This document shows, piece after piece, positions 9,377-19,405 of a DNA stretch of 64,000 nucleotides. Position 1 is the first letter of the stretch. The number at the start of each line of letters is the position of its first letter. This DNA is from an uncultured Christensenellaceae bacterium (GTDB taxonomy: Bacteria; Bacillota; Clostridia; Christensenellales; CAG-314). Under the pieces are notes generated by a model. It was not told the origin of the DNA and did not search any database. It worked only from the letters and a program-made list of their open reading frames with translations. The DNA lies in contig CAJUIV010000006.1 in the NCBI GenBank assembly GCA_910586905.1, positions 1 to 64,000 on the forward strand. Reading direction: 5' to 3'. Both the position numbers and the translations under genes were made by a program.

Positions 9377-9751
9377 TTAAGCTGCTCTACGGCTTTTGAT
9401 AAGAGCTACTACGACGGAAACTACAAGCGCCAATCCCAAATCCAATGCAATCTGCCAAAAGTTGAATTGACCTCCCATAATAGCGAAAAGAGCAAACGAT
9501 AACCCCCAAAATAACACCGCTCCTATGATTGCTTTCAATAAAAACTTCTCGTCTTTTAAAGAAATAATCATACCTATAGTAACGGCAATAACTTTTAACA
9601 CTTGGTTTATTATCGGCAAAACGTTATCGCCAATATTGCATAGTTTGGCAATCAGTGCCAAAAGTAAAACCCCTATACAAGAAAAAACCAACGACAGTAC
9701 TCCCGCTTTTAACGATTGCAATATAGTATTTTTTCTTACGCTTGCATCCAT
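9377..9751 (-). CDS. TIGR04086-type small four-helix membrane protein
   Basis: A 124-residue protein made almost entirely of four hydrophobic segments (about 15-37, 43-62, 68-90 and 95-117) with a short basic tail (KSRRAA). Size, topology and position next to yajC match the TIGR04086 family, which is frequent beside yajC in Clostridia and has no established function. It follows yajC by 56 bases with a GGAGG ribosome site and is closed by a terminator. Confidence 0.72.
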   Translation of the reverse strand: MDASVRKNTILQSLKAGVLSLVFSCIGVLLLALIAKLCNIGDNVLPIINQVLKVIAVTIGMIISLKDEKFLLKAIIGAVLFWGLSFALFAIMGGQFNFWQIALDLGLALVVSVVVALIKSRRAA

Positions 9752-9807
9752 AAAAATACCTCCGAATATACTAAATTATATTCGAAGGCATTGATTATTA
9801 TTACATA

Positions 9808-10206
9808 TTATTTAATTTCATCAATTTCGTCGGCTTTATCTTTTTCGGCTTTTTCTTCCGCTACCGCTTCGGGAGAACCCGGCGCCGGAGCTATAGAATG
9901 TATCGCCTGACGAACGAATTGCATAGTAGTTTTATTGTCTCCTACGCCCGTTAAAAGCCAAATATGTTTATCGTCTAATTCTACAACCTCTCCGACTATT
10001 CCGCCGATAGTAGTAACTATACTGCCGACTGTAAGTTTAGACATCATTTCCTCGTTACGTTTTTTTTGTTTTCGCTGAGGAATAATCATCATCAAAACCA
10101 TACCGACAATCAATACTCCGCCGATAACCCAAATCAGCCAATTATTACCCGCGCCGGCATTTTCGCTTACTTCAGGCTCGAAAAAATTAAGTAATTGAAA
10201 CAACAT
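9808..10206 (-). CDS. yajC: Preprotein translocase accessory subunit YajC
   Basis: A 132-residue protein with one membrane helix (about 22-42), then the YajC signature: basic PQRKQKKRNEEMM followed by LTVGSIVTTIGGIVGEVVELDD. YajC associates with SecDF and the SecYEG channel. The C-terminus is an acidic, low-complexity tail (residues 110-132). It has its own promoter and an AGGAG ribosome site. Confidence 0.93.
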   Translation of the reverse strand: MLFQLLNFFEPEVSENAGAGNNWLIWVIGGVLIVGMVLMMIIPQRKQKKRNEEMMSKLTVGSIVTTIGGIVGEVVELDDKHIWLLTGVGDNKTTMQFVRQAIHSIAPAPGSPEAVAEEKAEKDKADEIDEIK

Positions 10207-10265
10207 TGTATATCTCCTTTATGCAATCCGCAACGCGGATTTAACACGCATTCTTTTATATAGTT

Positions 10266-10294
10266 ATTATATATTACACAAACGAAAAATGCAA
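10266..10294 (-). promoter_or_regulatory. Promoter of yajC
   Basis: Minus strand TTGCAT (10289-10294) and TATAAT (10266-10271) with a 17-base spacer, about 60 bases before the yajC start. It lies between tgt and yajC, so yajC can be transcribed independently of tgt. Confidence 0.75.
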
Positions 10295-10336
10295 TAGAAT
10301 ATTAAAGAAAGTATTTCAATCTTATTTAAGATTTAT

Positions 10337-11476
<1,140 letters not shown>

Positions 11477-11627
11477 TTACACTTTAACGTTGTTTCCGTA
11501 TTATTTACGAGATTAAAACGCGATATGATTATAACCGAGAAAGACGAATGCGCCAATAAAATCCGAAGAAATCTAACTTAATATCGTTTGACAAAAAGTC
11601 ATCTTGCGCAACGTCGTAATTCTAAGG

Positions 11628-12650
11628 TTACAATACCATCATCGCGTCGCCGAAAGAAAAGAAACGGTACTTTTCGTCAACGGCAGTTTTATAAACGTCA
11701 AGTATTTCTTCACGGCTACACAGCGCCGAAACCAACATTATAAGAGTGCTTTCCGGCAAATGGAAGTTGGTTATCAAACTATCCGTCACTTTAAACTTAT
11801 AAGGAGGATAAATAAAAATCTCGGTATTTCCGCTGCATTCCGTTAAACGTCCTTGACTGTCAGAGGCGCTTTCAAGCGTTCTGACGCTTGTTGTACCCAC
11901 GCATATTATCCGCCGCCCTTCTGCCTTTGCCTTGTTTATTGCTTCGGCAGCGCTTGCGGAAACCGAATAAAATTCGCTATGCATATGATGATTTTCAACG
12001 TCGTCGACTTTTACGGGACGAAACGTACCCAGCCCGACGTGTAGCAGCACTTCGACGAATTCGACCCCTTTAACTTTTATCTTTTCTATTAGTTCCTCGG
12101 TAAAATGTAAACCGGCAGTCGGCGCGGCGGCAGAGCCGTCTACTTTGGAATATACCGTATTATAGCGGCTTTTGTCATTCAATTTTTCTTTAATATACGG
12201 AGGTAGCGGCATTTCGCCCAGTTCTGCCAAAATCGTTTCAAATACCCCGTCGTAAATAAACTCAACTATGCGGCTTCCGTCTTCGCAGACATTTTCAACG
12301 CGCGCTTTCAATTTATCTCCGAAACAGAAAACCGCACCTATTTTGGCGATTCTGCCGGGTTTTAAAATTACTTCCCAATGCGTCATATCAATACGCTTTA
12401 AAAGCAAAAACTCTATCTTGCCGCCCGTGCTTTCTTTACGTCCGTATATGCGTGCCGGCAACACCTTGGTGTTGTTTACGACCAAAACGTCGCCTTTTTT
12501 TAAATAGTCGATTATATCGCAAAAACGTTTATGTTCAATAGTTTTATCTTTGCGATTGTACACAAGCAGTCTCGAGCAATCGCGCGGTTCGACGGGCGTT
12601 TGAGCAATAAGTTCTTGGGGCAAATCATAGTAAAAATCACTTGTTTTCAT
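11628..12650 (-). CDS. queA: S-adenosylmethionine:tRNA ribosyltransferase-isomerase QueA
   Basis: A 340-residue enzyme that builds epoxyqueuosine from preQ1-tRNA by ribosyl transfer from SAM. The diagnostic start [19 protein letters not shown] and the central PTAGLHFT motif are both present, and length is standard. The start overlaps the ruvB stop by 14 bases, giving the ruvA-ruvB-queA-tgt order common in Firmicutes. The 163 bases to tgt show no terminator. Confidence 0.96.
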   Translation of the reverse strand: MKTSDFYYDLPQELIAQTPVEPRDCSRLLVYNRKDKTIEHKRFCDIIDYLKKGDVLVVNNTKVLPARIYGRKESTGGKIEFLLLKRIDMTHWEVILKPGRIAKIGAVFCFGDKLKARVENVCEDGSRIVEFIYDGVFETILAELGEMPLPPYIKEKLNDKSRYNTVYSKVDGSAAAPTAGLHFTEELIEKIKVKGVEFVEVLLHVGLGTFRPVKVDDVENHHMHSEFYSVSASAAEAINKAKAEGRRIICVGTTSVRTLESASDSQGRLTECSGNTEIFIYPPYKFKVTDSLITNFHLPESTLIMLVSALCSREEILDVYKTAVDEKYRFFSFGDAMMVL

Positions 12651-13692
12651 TTTGTTCTTCTTCGTCTATATAAATCGATAATGCTTCCAAACGCTCTTTG
12701 GATATTTTCTTATTTAAATGTTTATATGCGTTAGGCATACAAATTCGTCCTCTGGGAGTACGCGCTATAAAACCAAGCTGCATAAGATACGGCTCATAAA
12801 CGTCTTCTATAGTCGCGGCGTCCTCGCCTGTTGCGGAAGCGAGAGTATCTATTCCCACCGGACCTCCGCTGAATTTATCGATTATTGCCGTTAAAATATT
12901 CTTGTCTACGGCGTCCAGACCCAAAGAATCTACTTCCATAACGCTCATCGCATGTTTTGTAACGTCCGTAGTTATAATCCCGTTTCCCAATACTTCCGCA
13001 AAATCCCTAACGCGGCGAAGCAGCCTGTTTGCTATACGCGGCGTACCTCTGCTACGGCGAGCTATTTCGTAAGCGGCGTCGGATTCTATTTCTGCACCCA
13101 ATTTACGGGCGGATTTAAGGACGATTTGCTTTAACTGTTCGGAGGAGTATAATACCAATCGCATCTGCATACCGAATCTGTCGCGAAGAGGAGCGGCAAG
13201 ATTTCCGGCTTTCGTAGTTGCGCCGATTAAAGTAAATTTTTCCAATTTGATATTTACGCTCGTCGCGCTGGGACCTTTTCCTACTACGAAGTCCAAACGA
13301 TAATCTTCCATTGCAGGATAAAGTATTTCTTCAAGACTGCTGCTTAAACGATGAATTTCGTCTATAAACAAGACTTCACCGGGTTTTAGTTTTGAAAGTA
13401 TTGCCGACAAATCGAATTTACTGGGAATTGCCGAACCGCTTGTTATTGTTATGGGAACGCCCATTTCGTTTGCAATAATATGCGCGAGAGTGGTTTTACC
13501 AAGCCCCGGAGGACCGTACAGTAATACGTGGTCAAGACTTTCACCGCGCGATAACGCCGCCTTTATATAGACGGATAAATTTTGTTTGACTTTTTCTTGT
13601 CCGACGTAATCGGGAAAAGATTTCGGACGTAAAATATTTTCCGTATCTCTTTCTTTTTCCGTCAGCGTACTTGTAAAAAACTGTTGTTCCAT
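12637..13692 (-). CDS. ruvB: Holliday junction branch-migration ATPase RuvB
   Basis: A 351-residue AAA+ motor that drives branch migration with RuvA. Walker A is [11 protein letters not shown], Walker B is VLFIDEIHR, sensor 1 is [10 protein letters not shown], and the arginine finger lies in PLRDRFG. The C-terminal winged helix ends in TPRGR. An AAGGT ribosome site precedes the start. It is third in ruvC-ruvA-ruvB-queA. Confidence 0.97.
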   Translation of the reverse strand: MEQQFFTSTLTEKERDTENILRPKSFPDYVGQEKVKQNLSVYIKAALSRGESLDHVLLYGPPGLGKTTLAHIIANEMGVPITITSGSAIPSKFDLSAILSKLKPGEVLFIDEIHRLSSSLEEILYPAMEDYRLDFVVGKGPSATSVNIKLEKFTLIGATTKAGNLAAPLRDRFGMQMRLVLYSSEQLKQIVLKSARKLGAEIESDAAYEIARRSRGTPRIANRLLRRVRDFAEVLGNGIITTDVTKHAMSVMEVDSLGLDAVDKNILTAIIDKFSGGPVGIDTLASATGEDAATIEDVYEPYLMQLGFIARTPRGRICMPNAYKHLNKKISKERLEALSIYIDEEEQNENK

Positions 13693-13701
13693 TTTTATAC
13701 C

Positions 13702-14295
13702 TTAATTTATTCTAAAAGCCATATTGACAAGTTCTTCACACGTAGTTGCGCCCAGTTTGCCGGCGGCGTCTACAAGTCGTTCGGCTTCAGATTGACTTTT
13801 TCCCAGCGAACATAATATAGCGATTGCATTTTGCATTTCTTTTGTTAAAGGAACATCCAGACTGTTTAAAATAGGAATATTTACTTCGCTCGCGTCTACG
13901 ACGACTTTTTCTTTTAATTCTAGAACAAGTCTTTCGGCAGTTTTTTTGCCCAAACCTTTTATCTTGGTAAGCAAATGCGTATCGCCGTTGAATATAGCGA
14001 TAGCAAGGCTATTACTATCCATTCCCGATAAAATTGCAAGAGCCACTTTACAACCTACTCCCGAAACGGATATAAGACGCAAAAACATATTTTTTTCTTC
14101 AGTAGTCGCAAATCCGAACAAAGATATCCCGTCTTCTTTCACCTGCATATAAGTGTAAAGTTTTTGTTTCCGTCCGAGTTGACATTCTGCGACAGTAAAA
14201 TTCGACACGGCCACGTCGTAACCTATACCGTTCACGTCTACAACAACGTTGCAGCCGTCTATCTCCACTATTTCTCCGTTTAAATAATTGTACAT
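13702..14295 (-). CDS. ruvA: Holliday junction DNA-binding subunit RuvA
   Basis: A 197-residue protein with the N-terminal OB domain (starting MYNYLNGEIVEIDG), two helix-hairpin-helix motifs near 70-130 (LISVSGVGCKVALAIL and IKGLGKKTAERLVLEL) and the flexible C-terminal domain that contacts RuvB. It lies nine bases before ruvB and 13 bases after ruvC. Confidence 0.95.
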   Translation of the reverse strand: MYNYLNGEIVEIDGCNVVVDVNGIGYDVAVSNFTVAECQLGRKQKLYTYMQVKEDGISLFGFATTEEKNMFLRLISVSGVGCKVALAILSGMDSNSLAIAIFNGDTHLLTKIKGLGKKTAERLVLELKEKVVVDASEVNIPILNSLDVPLTKEMQNAIAILCSLGKSQSEAERLVDAAGKLGATTCEELVNMAFRIN

Positions 14296-14308
14296 ATTAA
14301 CACCTAAA

Positions 14309-14809
14309 CTATTTTATATAGAATTTATCCGTAAAACCGCCTGTTTGCACGTGAGTTAACGCAACAGCCAAAGCATCGGCGGCGTCGTCCGGTTTGGGCG
14401 TTTTAACCAAATCGAGATAAATTCTCACCATCTCTTGAATTTGCTTTTTATCAGCTCTGCCGTAACCGGTCATAGCCTGCTTTATTTGCAAAGGGGTATA
14501 CTCGTACAGCTTACCGCAAGCGTGAACGGCTGCTAAAAGCAAAACGCCTCTCGCGTGAGACACGTTTATGCCCGTAGTAATATTGGTATTGAAAAACAAT
14601 TCCTCTACGGCTATCTCGTCAGGTTTATATTTGTCAATCAACTCGGTTACGCCTTTATATATCAAAGCTAACCGTACGGGAAAACTCTCGTCTTTAGGAG
14701 TGTTGATTACGCCGTAATCAACGACAGATTTACGATTAAAACCCTCGTAATCCAGCACTCCGTAACCTACTATCGCAAGCCCGGGGTCAAAACCGATAAC
14801 TCTTTTCAT
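14309..14809 (-). CDS. ruvC: Crossover junction endonuclease RuvC
   Basis: A 166-residue resolvase that cuts Holliday junctions. The catalytic acidic residues are visible in GFDPG near the N-terminus, VEELFF in the middle and DDAADA near the end. The start is set at the ATG at 14809, because MKRVIGFDPG is the normal RuvC N-terminus and AGGT lies upstream; the longer frame to 14842 begins with TTG and has no support. It heads the ruvCAB-queA operon. Confidence 0.95.
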   Translation of the reverse strand: MKRVIGFDPGLAIVGYGVLDYEGFNRKSVVDYGVINTPKDESFPVRLALIYKGVTELIDKYKPDEIAVEELFFNTNITTGINVSHARGVLLLAAVHACGKLYEYTPLQIKQAMTGYGRADKKQIQEMVRIYLDLVKTPKPDDAADALAVALTHVQTGGFTDKFYIK

Positions 14810-15005
14810 AAGTGAAATTACCTCGTATAAAGCATATAGCAAATATCGTTAAAAGTCAAGCGTAAGCCTAAAAGTGCAAACGCAAAAATCAGACAACGCT
14901 TGATTACGCCGACTGATAATACATTTTTCCGTTTAAACAAATTCGAATGTTAATAATACTAATAATACAGTTGCCAGTATAACAAATCACCTTACCTATA
15001 AATAA

Positions 15006-15410
15006 CTAACGTAAAATCTTATTGCCTAAAAGTTTTTCAAACTCGTCTATACTGCCCTTGGTCAGCAAATTTTTTTGACGCACCCAGGAATCAGTTATAT
15101 CTCCGTATTTAAATATAACATAATAGCATTCGCCCGCGTCTATAACCTTTCAACATTTTTTATCTTCAAATCGATGTAAGAAATCGTAATTTGTTTTCCG
15201 CACACCGTAACGGTAGTTTCTTTCGTTAAATGAATCAGATAACAAATCTCAATTCTACAGTTACGCAATACCTCGTCAGTATCAAGATTATAATTACCAT
15301 AACAAGCAGCACCGCAATAATAAACATTCATAAATTTCAAATACAAAGAATAGAAAAAATCAAAAAAAATAGATAAAGGAATAATCGCGAATTAGTTATT
15401 TCTTTTCATT
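15006..15410 (-). pseudogene. Frameshifted remnant of a YcxB-like membrane protein gene
   Basis: On the minus strand an open frame ends in LKIKNVERL at a TAG (15140-15142). One frame over, the next codons read VIDAGECYYVIFKYGDITD and continue to LLGNKILR and a stop at 15006. Inserting one base restores a continuous protein whose C-terminus resembles the YcxB-like domain (a 'Y-Y-x-hydrophobic-F' strand, then a segment ending in 'EFEKLL'). Upstream, overlapping frames encode a hydrophobic stretch near 15350-15400 interrupted by stops, as if the membrane part is also broken. The coding-like pieces are clear; the family name is tentative. Confidence 0.5.
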
Positions 15411-15560
15411 CTGCCGATTCTTACGCTTTCCAAAAATAATCCGCTAAACTCTAACACCGCAAAATTTCCTTATATAAAACCATCAAATATTATTTTAATT
15501 TTACATTATGCAAAAAAAGAAAGTCAATACGCAGAAATAAAGTGAATTTATAAAAATGTG

Positions 15561-15587
15561 TTGACAAAACGGGGGGGGTACTATAAT
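15561..15587 (+). promoter_or_regulatory. Promoter with G8 tract in its spacer
   Basis: TTGACA (15561-15566) and TATAAT (15582-15587) are both perfect, but the spacer is only 15 bases and contains eight consecutive G (15571-15578). Gain of two G by slippage would give the optimal 17-base spacer. It precedes the zinc-ribbon gene at 15619. Confidence 0.85.
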
Positions 15588-15618
15588 AGTATTATACTTA
15601 ATTTAAAAGGAGAACAAG

Positions 15619-16038
15619 ATGAAATACTGCGAACACTGCGGCGCCGAAGTAGACGAACAAGCCGTCATATGCGTTAAATGCGGCTGCGCGATTAAACCGG
15701 AGGCAAACAAGAACAGCAACAACGGTTTGTTATTGGGCGCAAAAGTACTGATGATAGTATCGTGCGTTCTGACTCCCAGCATAGGAATTTTTATAGGCAT
15801 CTTTGCAATGTTAGGCTTTACCGCCGCAATCGGCGCCGCGGGCGCCGGAGTAGTTATATGTATAATATACATGATAATGCTGTGTACTCCACTCGCATGG
15901 TGTTTACCTATGACGATTGTGCTTAGCCGTAAAATGAAAAATAACGAAACTATAGGAGTAGGTTTTAAAATTTGTACGCTTTTGTTCGTCAGTACGATAG
16001 CCGGCATTCTTCTGCTTTGCGCCGGAGATAATAATTGA
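15619..16038 (+). CDS. Zinc-ribbon membrane protein, copy 1
   Basis: A 139-residue protein opening with a zinc ribbon (C-x2-C at residues 4-7, then C-x2-C at 19-22, plus CGC) and followed by three hydrophobic helices (about 39-60, 64-88 and 112-134). Such 'zinc_ribbon_2' membrane proteins are common in Clostridia and mostly uncharacterised. The start has an ideal AAGGAG site 7 bases upstream. It is plus-strand among minus-strand housekeeping genes and is followed by a paralogue after 79 bases. Confidence 0.8.
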   Translation: MKYCEHCGAEVDEQAVICVKCGCAIKPEANKNSNNGLLLGAKVLMIVSCVLTPSIGIFIGIFAMLGFTAAIGAAGAGVVICIIYMIMLCTPLAWCLPMTIVLSRKMKNNETIGVGFKICTLLFVSTIAGILLLCAGDNN

Positions 16039-16117
16039 AATTAAGCTCATCTTTTACTTGATTGTTAGGATGACAATACAAATATTTAATTTGATAAGCT
16101 ATTATTAAGAGGAAAAA

Positions 16118-16537
16118 ATGAAATACTGTGAACGTTGCAAAACCGAAGTTGACGACGTTAATCTATTTTGTCCCAAATGCGGTTTTGCAGTTAAAGGAAC
16201 TGTAGATACTCCCAATACACAAAACTCCGAAAGCTCAAAAAACTCATCAAACGGATTGAGAACCGCAGCAAAAGTATTTATGGTTATCGGTACGGTTTTA
16301 ACGCCGATAGTTATGTTTTTCAGTTCGATTTTGTCATTTCCGGAAATGAAAATGTTACTTTGGAATTTAATTTTCGCCTTATTACCGTTGGCATGGTGTA
16401 TTCCTATGACCGTACATTATTTTCACCAAGGAGACTACGTAGGGGTTAAATTTAAAATTCTTACACTATTGTTCGTTAATACTATAGCAGGAATTTTGAT
16501 GCTATGCGATAATAATTATCAGTATAAAAAATTCTGA
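16118..16537 (+). CDS. Zinc-ribbon membrane protein, copy 2
   Basis: A 139-residue paralogue of the preceding gene: MKYCERC...CPKCG zinc ribbon, a Ser/Asn-rich linker, then hydrophobic segments. The C-terminal blocks LPLAWCIPMTV and ILTLLFVNTIAGILMLC closely match the first copy, while the linker differs, pointing to an old tandem duplication. It has an AGAGG ribosome site and is closed by a strong terminator. Function unknown. Confidence 0.8.
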   Translation: MKYCERCKTEVDDVNLFCPKCGFAVKGTVDTPNTQNSESSKNSSNGLRTAAKVFMVIGTVLTPIVMFFSSILSFPEMKMLLWNLIFALLPLAWCIPMTVHYFHQGDYVGVKFKILTLLFVNTIAGILMLCDNNYQYKKF

Positions 16538-16554
16538 TTTTACTCAAATAAACG

Positions 16555-16586
16555 AAAAGCGGCGATAGATAAACCTCGCCGCTTTT
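16555..16586 (+). terminator. Terminator after the zinc-ribbon pair
   Basis: Stem AAAAGCGGCGA/TCGCCGCTTTT with a ten-base loop, starting 17 bases after the stop of copy 2. The flanking A and T runs make it usable from both strands. The next 168 bases to yebC hold nothing recognisable. Confidence 0.85.
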
Positions 16587-16754
16587 GATTTGACATTAAA
16601 ACAATAACTTTTTTACAAATATGCACAAAACATTTTCAACACTACTCGATCGCCATAGCGTAAATTCTCAAGTAACAATATACTAATTAACCGCTCCATG
16701 CTATAAAGTCTAAACTGATAATACTTTTACTCGCAACGTTTACGCGGTTATCAA

Positions 16755-17495
16755 TTATTCCTCTTCGTCTTCGGGAAGCGCAACGTTATGATAAACGTTC
16801 TGAACGTCGTCGTTATCTTCCAAAACATCAAGCATTCGCTGAAATTTAGTCAAATTTTCTCCTTCAAGCGTAACTGTCGTTTGCGGAAGCCAACTCATTT
16901 CGGCAGATACAAGATTTAGACCTTTGCTTACAACCGCGTCGCGAACCGCGGCAAGAGCGGTTACTTCGCAAGTCATTTCCAAAACGCCTTCGTAAAGTTG
17001 AACGTCGTCCGCCCCGGCATCGATAGCAAGTTCAAACGCAGAATCTTCATCCAAATTCTTTGTGTTTTCAGCAACTACTATACCGCGCCTATCAAACATA
17101 TAACTTACGCAGTTGGTCTGTCCCAGACTTCCACCGTTTTTATCGAAAGCGCATCTCACGTCTCCTGCGGTGCGGTTTTTATTGTCTGTAAGACACTCGA
17201 CTATGACCGCGCTGCCGCCGATTCCGTAACCTTCGTACATTATTTCAAAATAGTCGACGGCGGACAATTCGCCGCTGGCTTTTTTTATACTGCGCGAAAT
17301 ATTATCGTTCGGCATATTGTTAGCTTTTGCTTTCTGTACTATGTCGTACAATTTACTGTTCGTATCGGGATCCGGTCCGCCCGCTTTTACAGCAACGGCA
17401 ATTTCACGGCCTATTTTAGTAAAAATTTTAGAACGGGCAGCGTCGCCTTTCGCTTTTTTATTTTTAATATTATTCCATTTGCTATGACCTGACAT
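16755..17495 (-). CDS. yebC: YebC/PmpR family protein (TACO1-like)
   Basis: A 246-residue protein of the YebC/TACO1 family, opening MSGHSKWNNIKNKKAK and containing IMYEGYGIGG and AGADDVQ. Members have been described as transcription regulators and, more recently, as helpers of translation at proline stretches. Two ATGs are adjacent; the second (17495) is preferred because GGAG lies six bases before it and the family begins MSGHSKW. It is the last gene before the convergent zinc-ribbon pair. Confidence 0.93.
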   Translation of the reverse strand: MSGHSKWNNIKNKKAKGDAARSKIFTKIGREIAVAVKAGGPDPDTNSKLYDIVQKAKANNMPNDNISRSIKKASGELSAVDYFEIMYEGYGIGGSAVIVECLTDNKNRTAGDVRCAFDKNGGSLGQTNCVSYMFDRRGIVVAENTKNLDEDSAFELAIDAGADDVQLYEGVLEMTCEVTALAAVRDAVVSKGLNLVSAEMSWLPQTTVTLEGENLTKFQRMLDVLEDNDDVQNVYHNVALPEDEEE

Positions 17496-17511
17496 CATTT
17501 ACTCCTTTATA

Positions 17512-18249
17512 TCAAAATCTTTCAGAAAAAATTTTATACATTATTACGCTGCCTGCAACCGCCACGTTTAAAGACTCGAATTCTCCTGCCATAGGCAACG
17601 TTACCGCGCGATGACAATTCATTTTCGAATATTCGGACAAACCGTTTCCCTCGTTGCCGAGTACCAACGCTACTTTGCCGCTCGTCGATGATTTAAATAC
17701 GTTTTCACCGTCTAAATCACACGCAATAATTTCACTATTACGCAAAGCTTCAAAAGTTTCTTCCAAACTGCCGCTTTCGTACAAATTCAAACAAAAATGT
17801 GCGGACATTGCGGATCGCAAAACTTTAGGCGAGTACAAATCCACCGAGTTAACCGCATAAATATCGGTAAAACCGCAAGCGACAGCCGTACGAATAAGAG
17901 TACCCGCATTGCCGGGGTCTTGAACGCAATCTAAGACCAAAGCGTTGCTTCTGGGCGGTTTAAGCTCCGAAACGAATTTTTCCGCAACGGCCAAAACACC
18001 CTGACCGTTTACAGTATCGGATATTTTAGAAAATATTTTGTCCGAAACGATTACTTGATTATCGAAATTGTAATTTGACGCTATACTTTCTTTAACGAAG
18101 ACCGACGTTATTTTTGCACCGTATTTGACAGCGTCGTTAACCAGTCTGATTCCTTCGATAATATAACGTCCGCACATACGACGGTATTTTTTATCGTATA
18201 ATCTTTTTACTTCCGCAATCTTGGCGTTATCGAGCGACGTAATAACCAT
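17512..18249 (-). CDS. SpoU/TrmH (SPOUT) family RNA 2'-O-methyltransferase, YsgA-like
   Basis: A 245-residue SPOUT methyltransferase with an N-terminal substrate-binding domain (RRMCGRYIIEGIRLV) and the knotted SAM domain: DCVQDPGNAGTLIRTA, LVLGNEGNGLS and LPMAGEFESLNVAVAGSV. The position after rplT matches YsgA of Bacillus, a 23S rRNA methylase. The ATG at 18249 follows AGGT by eight bases; an upstream in-frame start at 18270 lies inside the preceding terminator region and is unlikely. Confidence 0.9.
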   Translation of the reverse strand: MVITSLDNAKIAEVKRLYDKKYRRMCGRYIIEGIRLVNDAVKYGAKITSVFVKESIASNYNFDNQVIVSDKIFSKISDTVNGQGVLAVAEKFVSELKPPRSNALVLDCVQDPGNAGTLIRTAVACGFTDIYAVNSVDLYSPKVLRSAMSAHFCLNLYESGSLEETFEALRNSEIIACDLDGENVFKSSTSGKVALVLGNEGNGLSEYSKMNCHRAVTLPMAGEFESLNVAVAGSVIMYKIFSERF

Positions 18250-18273
18250 ATAAATTACCTTTAAACGCAAAAA

Positions 18274-18296
18274 GGAGCTTTTATGTCAAAAGCTCC
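18274..18296 (-). terminator. Terminator of infC-rpmI-rplT
   Basis: The minus strand reads GGAGCTTTT, a five-base loop, AAAAGCTCC, then TTTTTGCG. It lies 12 bases after the rplT stop. Confidence 0.88.
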
Positions 18297-18308
18297 GTAA
18301 TTTGCATT

Positions 18309-18662
18309 TTACTTCAAGTTGGCTTTTGCCGTTTCGGCAAGTTTAGCAAACGTCGACGCGTCGCTTACCGCAATTTCTGCCAATGATTTTCTGTTTAAAT
18401 CGATATTAGCAAGTTTTAAACCGTACATAAGCTTGCTGTACGAAAGTCCGTTAGCGTGAGCAGCCGCATTGATACGAGCAATCCACAAGCTTCTCATATC
18501 GCGTTTTCTGAGTCTTCTTCCTACGTATGCGTAATTACCGCTTTTCATAACCGCTTCGCGAGCGATACGATAGTTAGTCGATTTAAGTCCGAAATAGCCT
18601 TTAGCGGCTCTCAAAATTTTTCTACGTTTTTTTACTGCGTTTACACCGCGTTTAATTCTCAT
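18309..18662 (-). CDS. rplT: 50S ribosomal protein L20
   Basis: A 117-residue basic protein with the L20 signature RIKRGVNAVKKRRKILRAAK and LWIARINAAAHANGLSYS. It binds 23S rRNA early in assembly and in Firmicutes represses its own operon through the infC leader; the attenuator at 19406-19552 is a candidate target. It follows rpmI by 15 bases. Confidence 0.97.
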   Translation of the reverse strand: MRIKRGVNAVKKRRKILRAAKGYFGLKSTNYRIAREAVMKSGNYAYVGRRLRKRDMRSLWIARINAAAHANGLSYSKLMYGLKLANIDLNRKSLAEIAVSDASTFAKLAETAKANLK

Positions 18663-18677
18663 TTTATTTCCCTCCTA

Positions 18678-18872
18678 TTAGTACGGCAACATGTGCTTTA
18701 TCGTATTAGCTTTGGTTTCGTCAACGTAAGCGGTACTACGAAGGTTACGTGTTCTCTTGGTCGTTTTTTTGCCAAGCTTGTGATTTTTGTTACATTGAGC
18801 GCGTTTAACTTTACCGCTCTTTAAAACGACAAATCTTTTTTTAGATGCGCTATGCGTTTTTTGTTTAGGCAT
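18678..18872 (-). CDS. rpmI: 50S ribosomal protein L35
   Basis: A 64-residue, very basic protein beginning MPKQKTHSASKKRF and containing NHKLGKKTTKRTRNLR, matching L35 in length and motif. It is the middle gene of infC-rpmI-rplT. Confidence 0.96.
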   Translation of the reverse strand: MPKQKTHSASKKRFVVLKSGKVKRAQCNKNHKLGKKTTKRTRNLRSTAYVDETKANTIKHMLPY

Positions 18873-18898
18873 ATATTTGTCCTCCCAATTATTTTTTG

Positions 18899-19405
18899 CT
18901 AATTTAACGGCGCAAGAAACATAGATATATTTCTTCCTTCCGCAACAGGCTGTTTATCTATTTTGGCAACGTCGGCAAGTATTTCCGCAAATTTCTTCAT
19001 CACTTCTATACCTTGATTGGAATACGCTTGCTGTCTGCCGCGCATACGAATCGTAGCTTTTACCTTATTGCCGTCTTTAAGAAATTTACGCGCTATGTTC
19101 GCCTTCGTATTCAAGTCGCCTATGTCTATCGTCATAGAAAGCCAAACTTCCTTGATTTCGATAGTTTTTTGGTTGCGCTTCATCTCTTTTTCTTTTTTAT
19201 TCTGCTCGTATTTATACTTGCTGTAATCCATTATCTTGCATACGGGCGGAACCGAATTGGGAGAAATTTTTACCAAGTCCAATCCGTCATCGTCTGCAAT
19301 ACGCTGCGCTTCGTATGCGGAAACAATGCCAAGCTGTTGTCCGTCCGCACCTATAAGTCGAATTTCCCTATCCCTAATCTGGGTATTAGTTTGAAGCTCT
19401 TTTAT
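18899..19405 (-). CDS. infC: Translation initiation factor IF-3 with AUA start codon
   Basis: A 168-residue IF-3: N-domain with TQIRDREIRLIGADGQQLG, the linker helix rich in Lys/Glu, and the C-domain ending AEGRNISMFLAPLN. No ATG, GTG or TTG suits the N-terminus. AGGAGG (19414-19419) is followed eight bases later by ATA (19403-19405), and the protein read from there (IKELQTNTQIR) aligns with Firmicutes IF-3, which starts at AUU in Bacillus. A rare start codon is the known basis of IF-3 autoregulation. A longer frame reaching 19600 is leader RNA translated by accident. Confidence 0.9.
   Translation of the reverse strand: MKELQTNTQIRDREIRLIGADGQQLGIVSAYEAQRIADDDGLDLVKISPNSVPPVCKIMDYSKYKYEQNKKEKEMKRNQKTIEIKEVWLSMTIDIGDLNTKANIARKFLKDGNKVKATIRMRGRQQAYSNQGIEVMKKFAEILADVAKIDKQPVAEGRNISMFLAPLN

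Noticed and set aside
14810..15005. LexA/DinR box upstream of ruvC
   Set aside because: Only a partial half-site (CGAATGTT at 14943) was seen, so SOS control of ruvCAB cannot be claimed.
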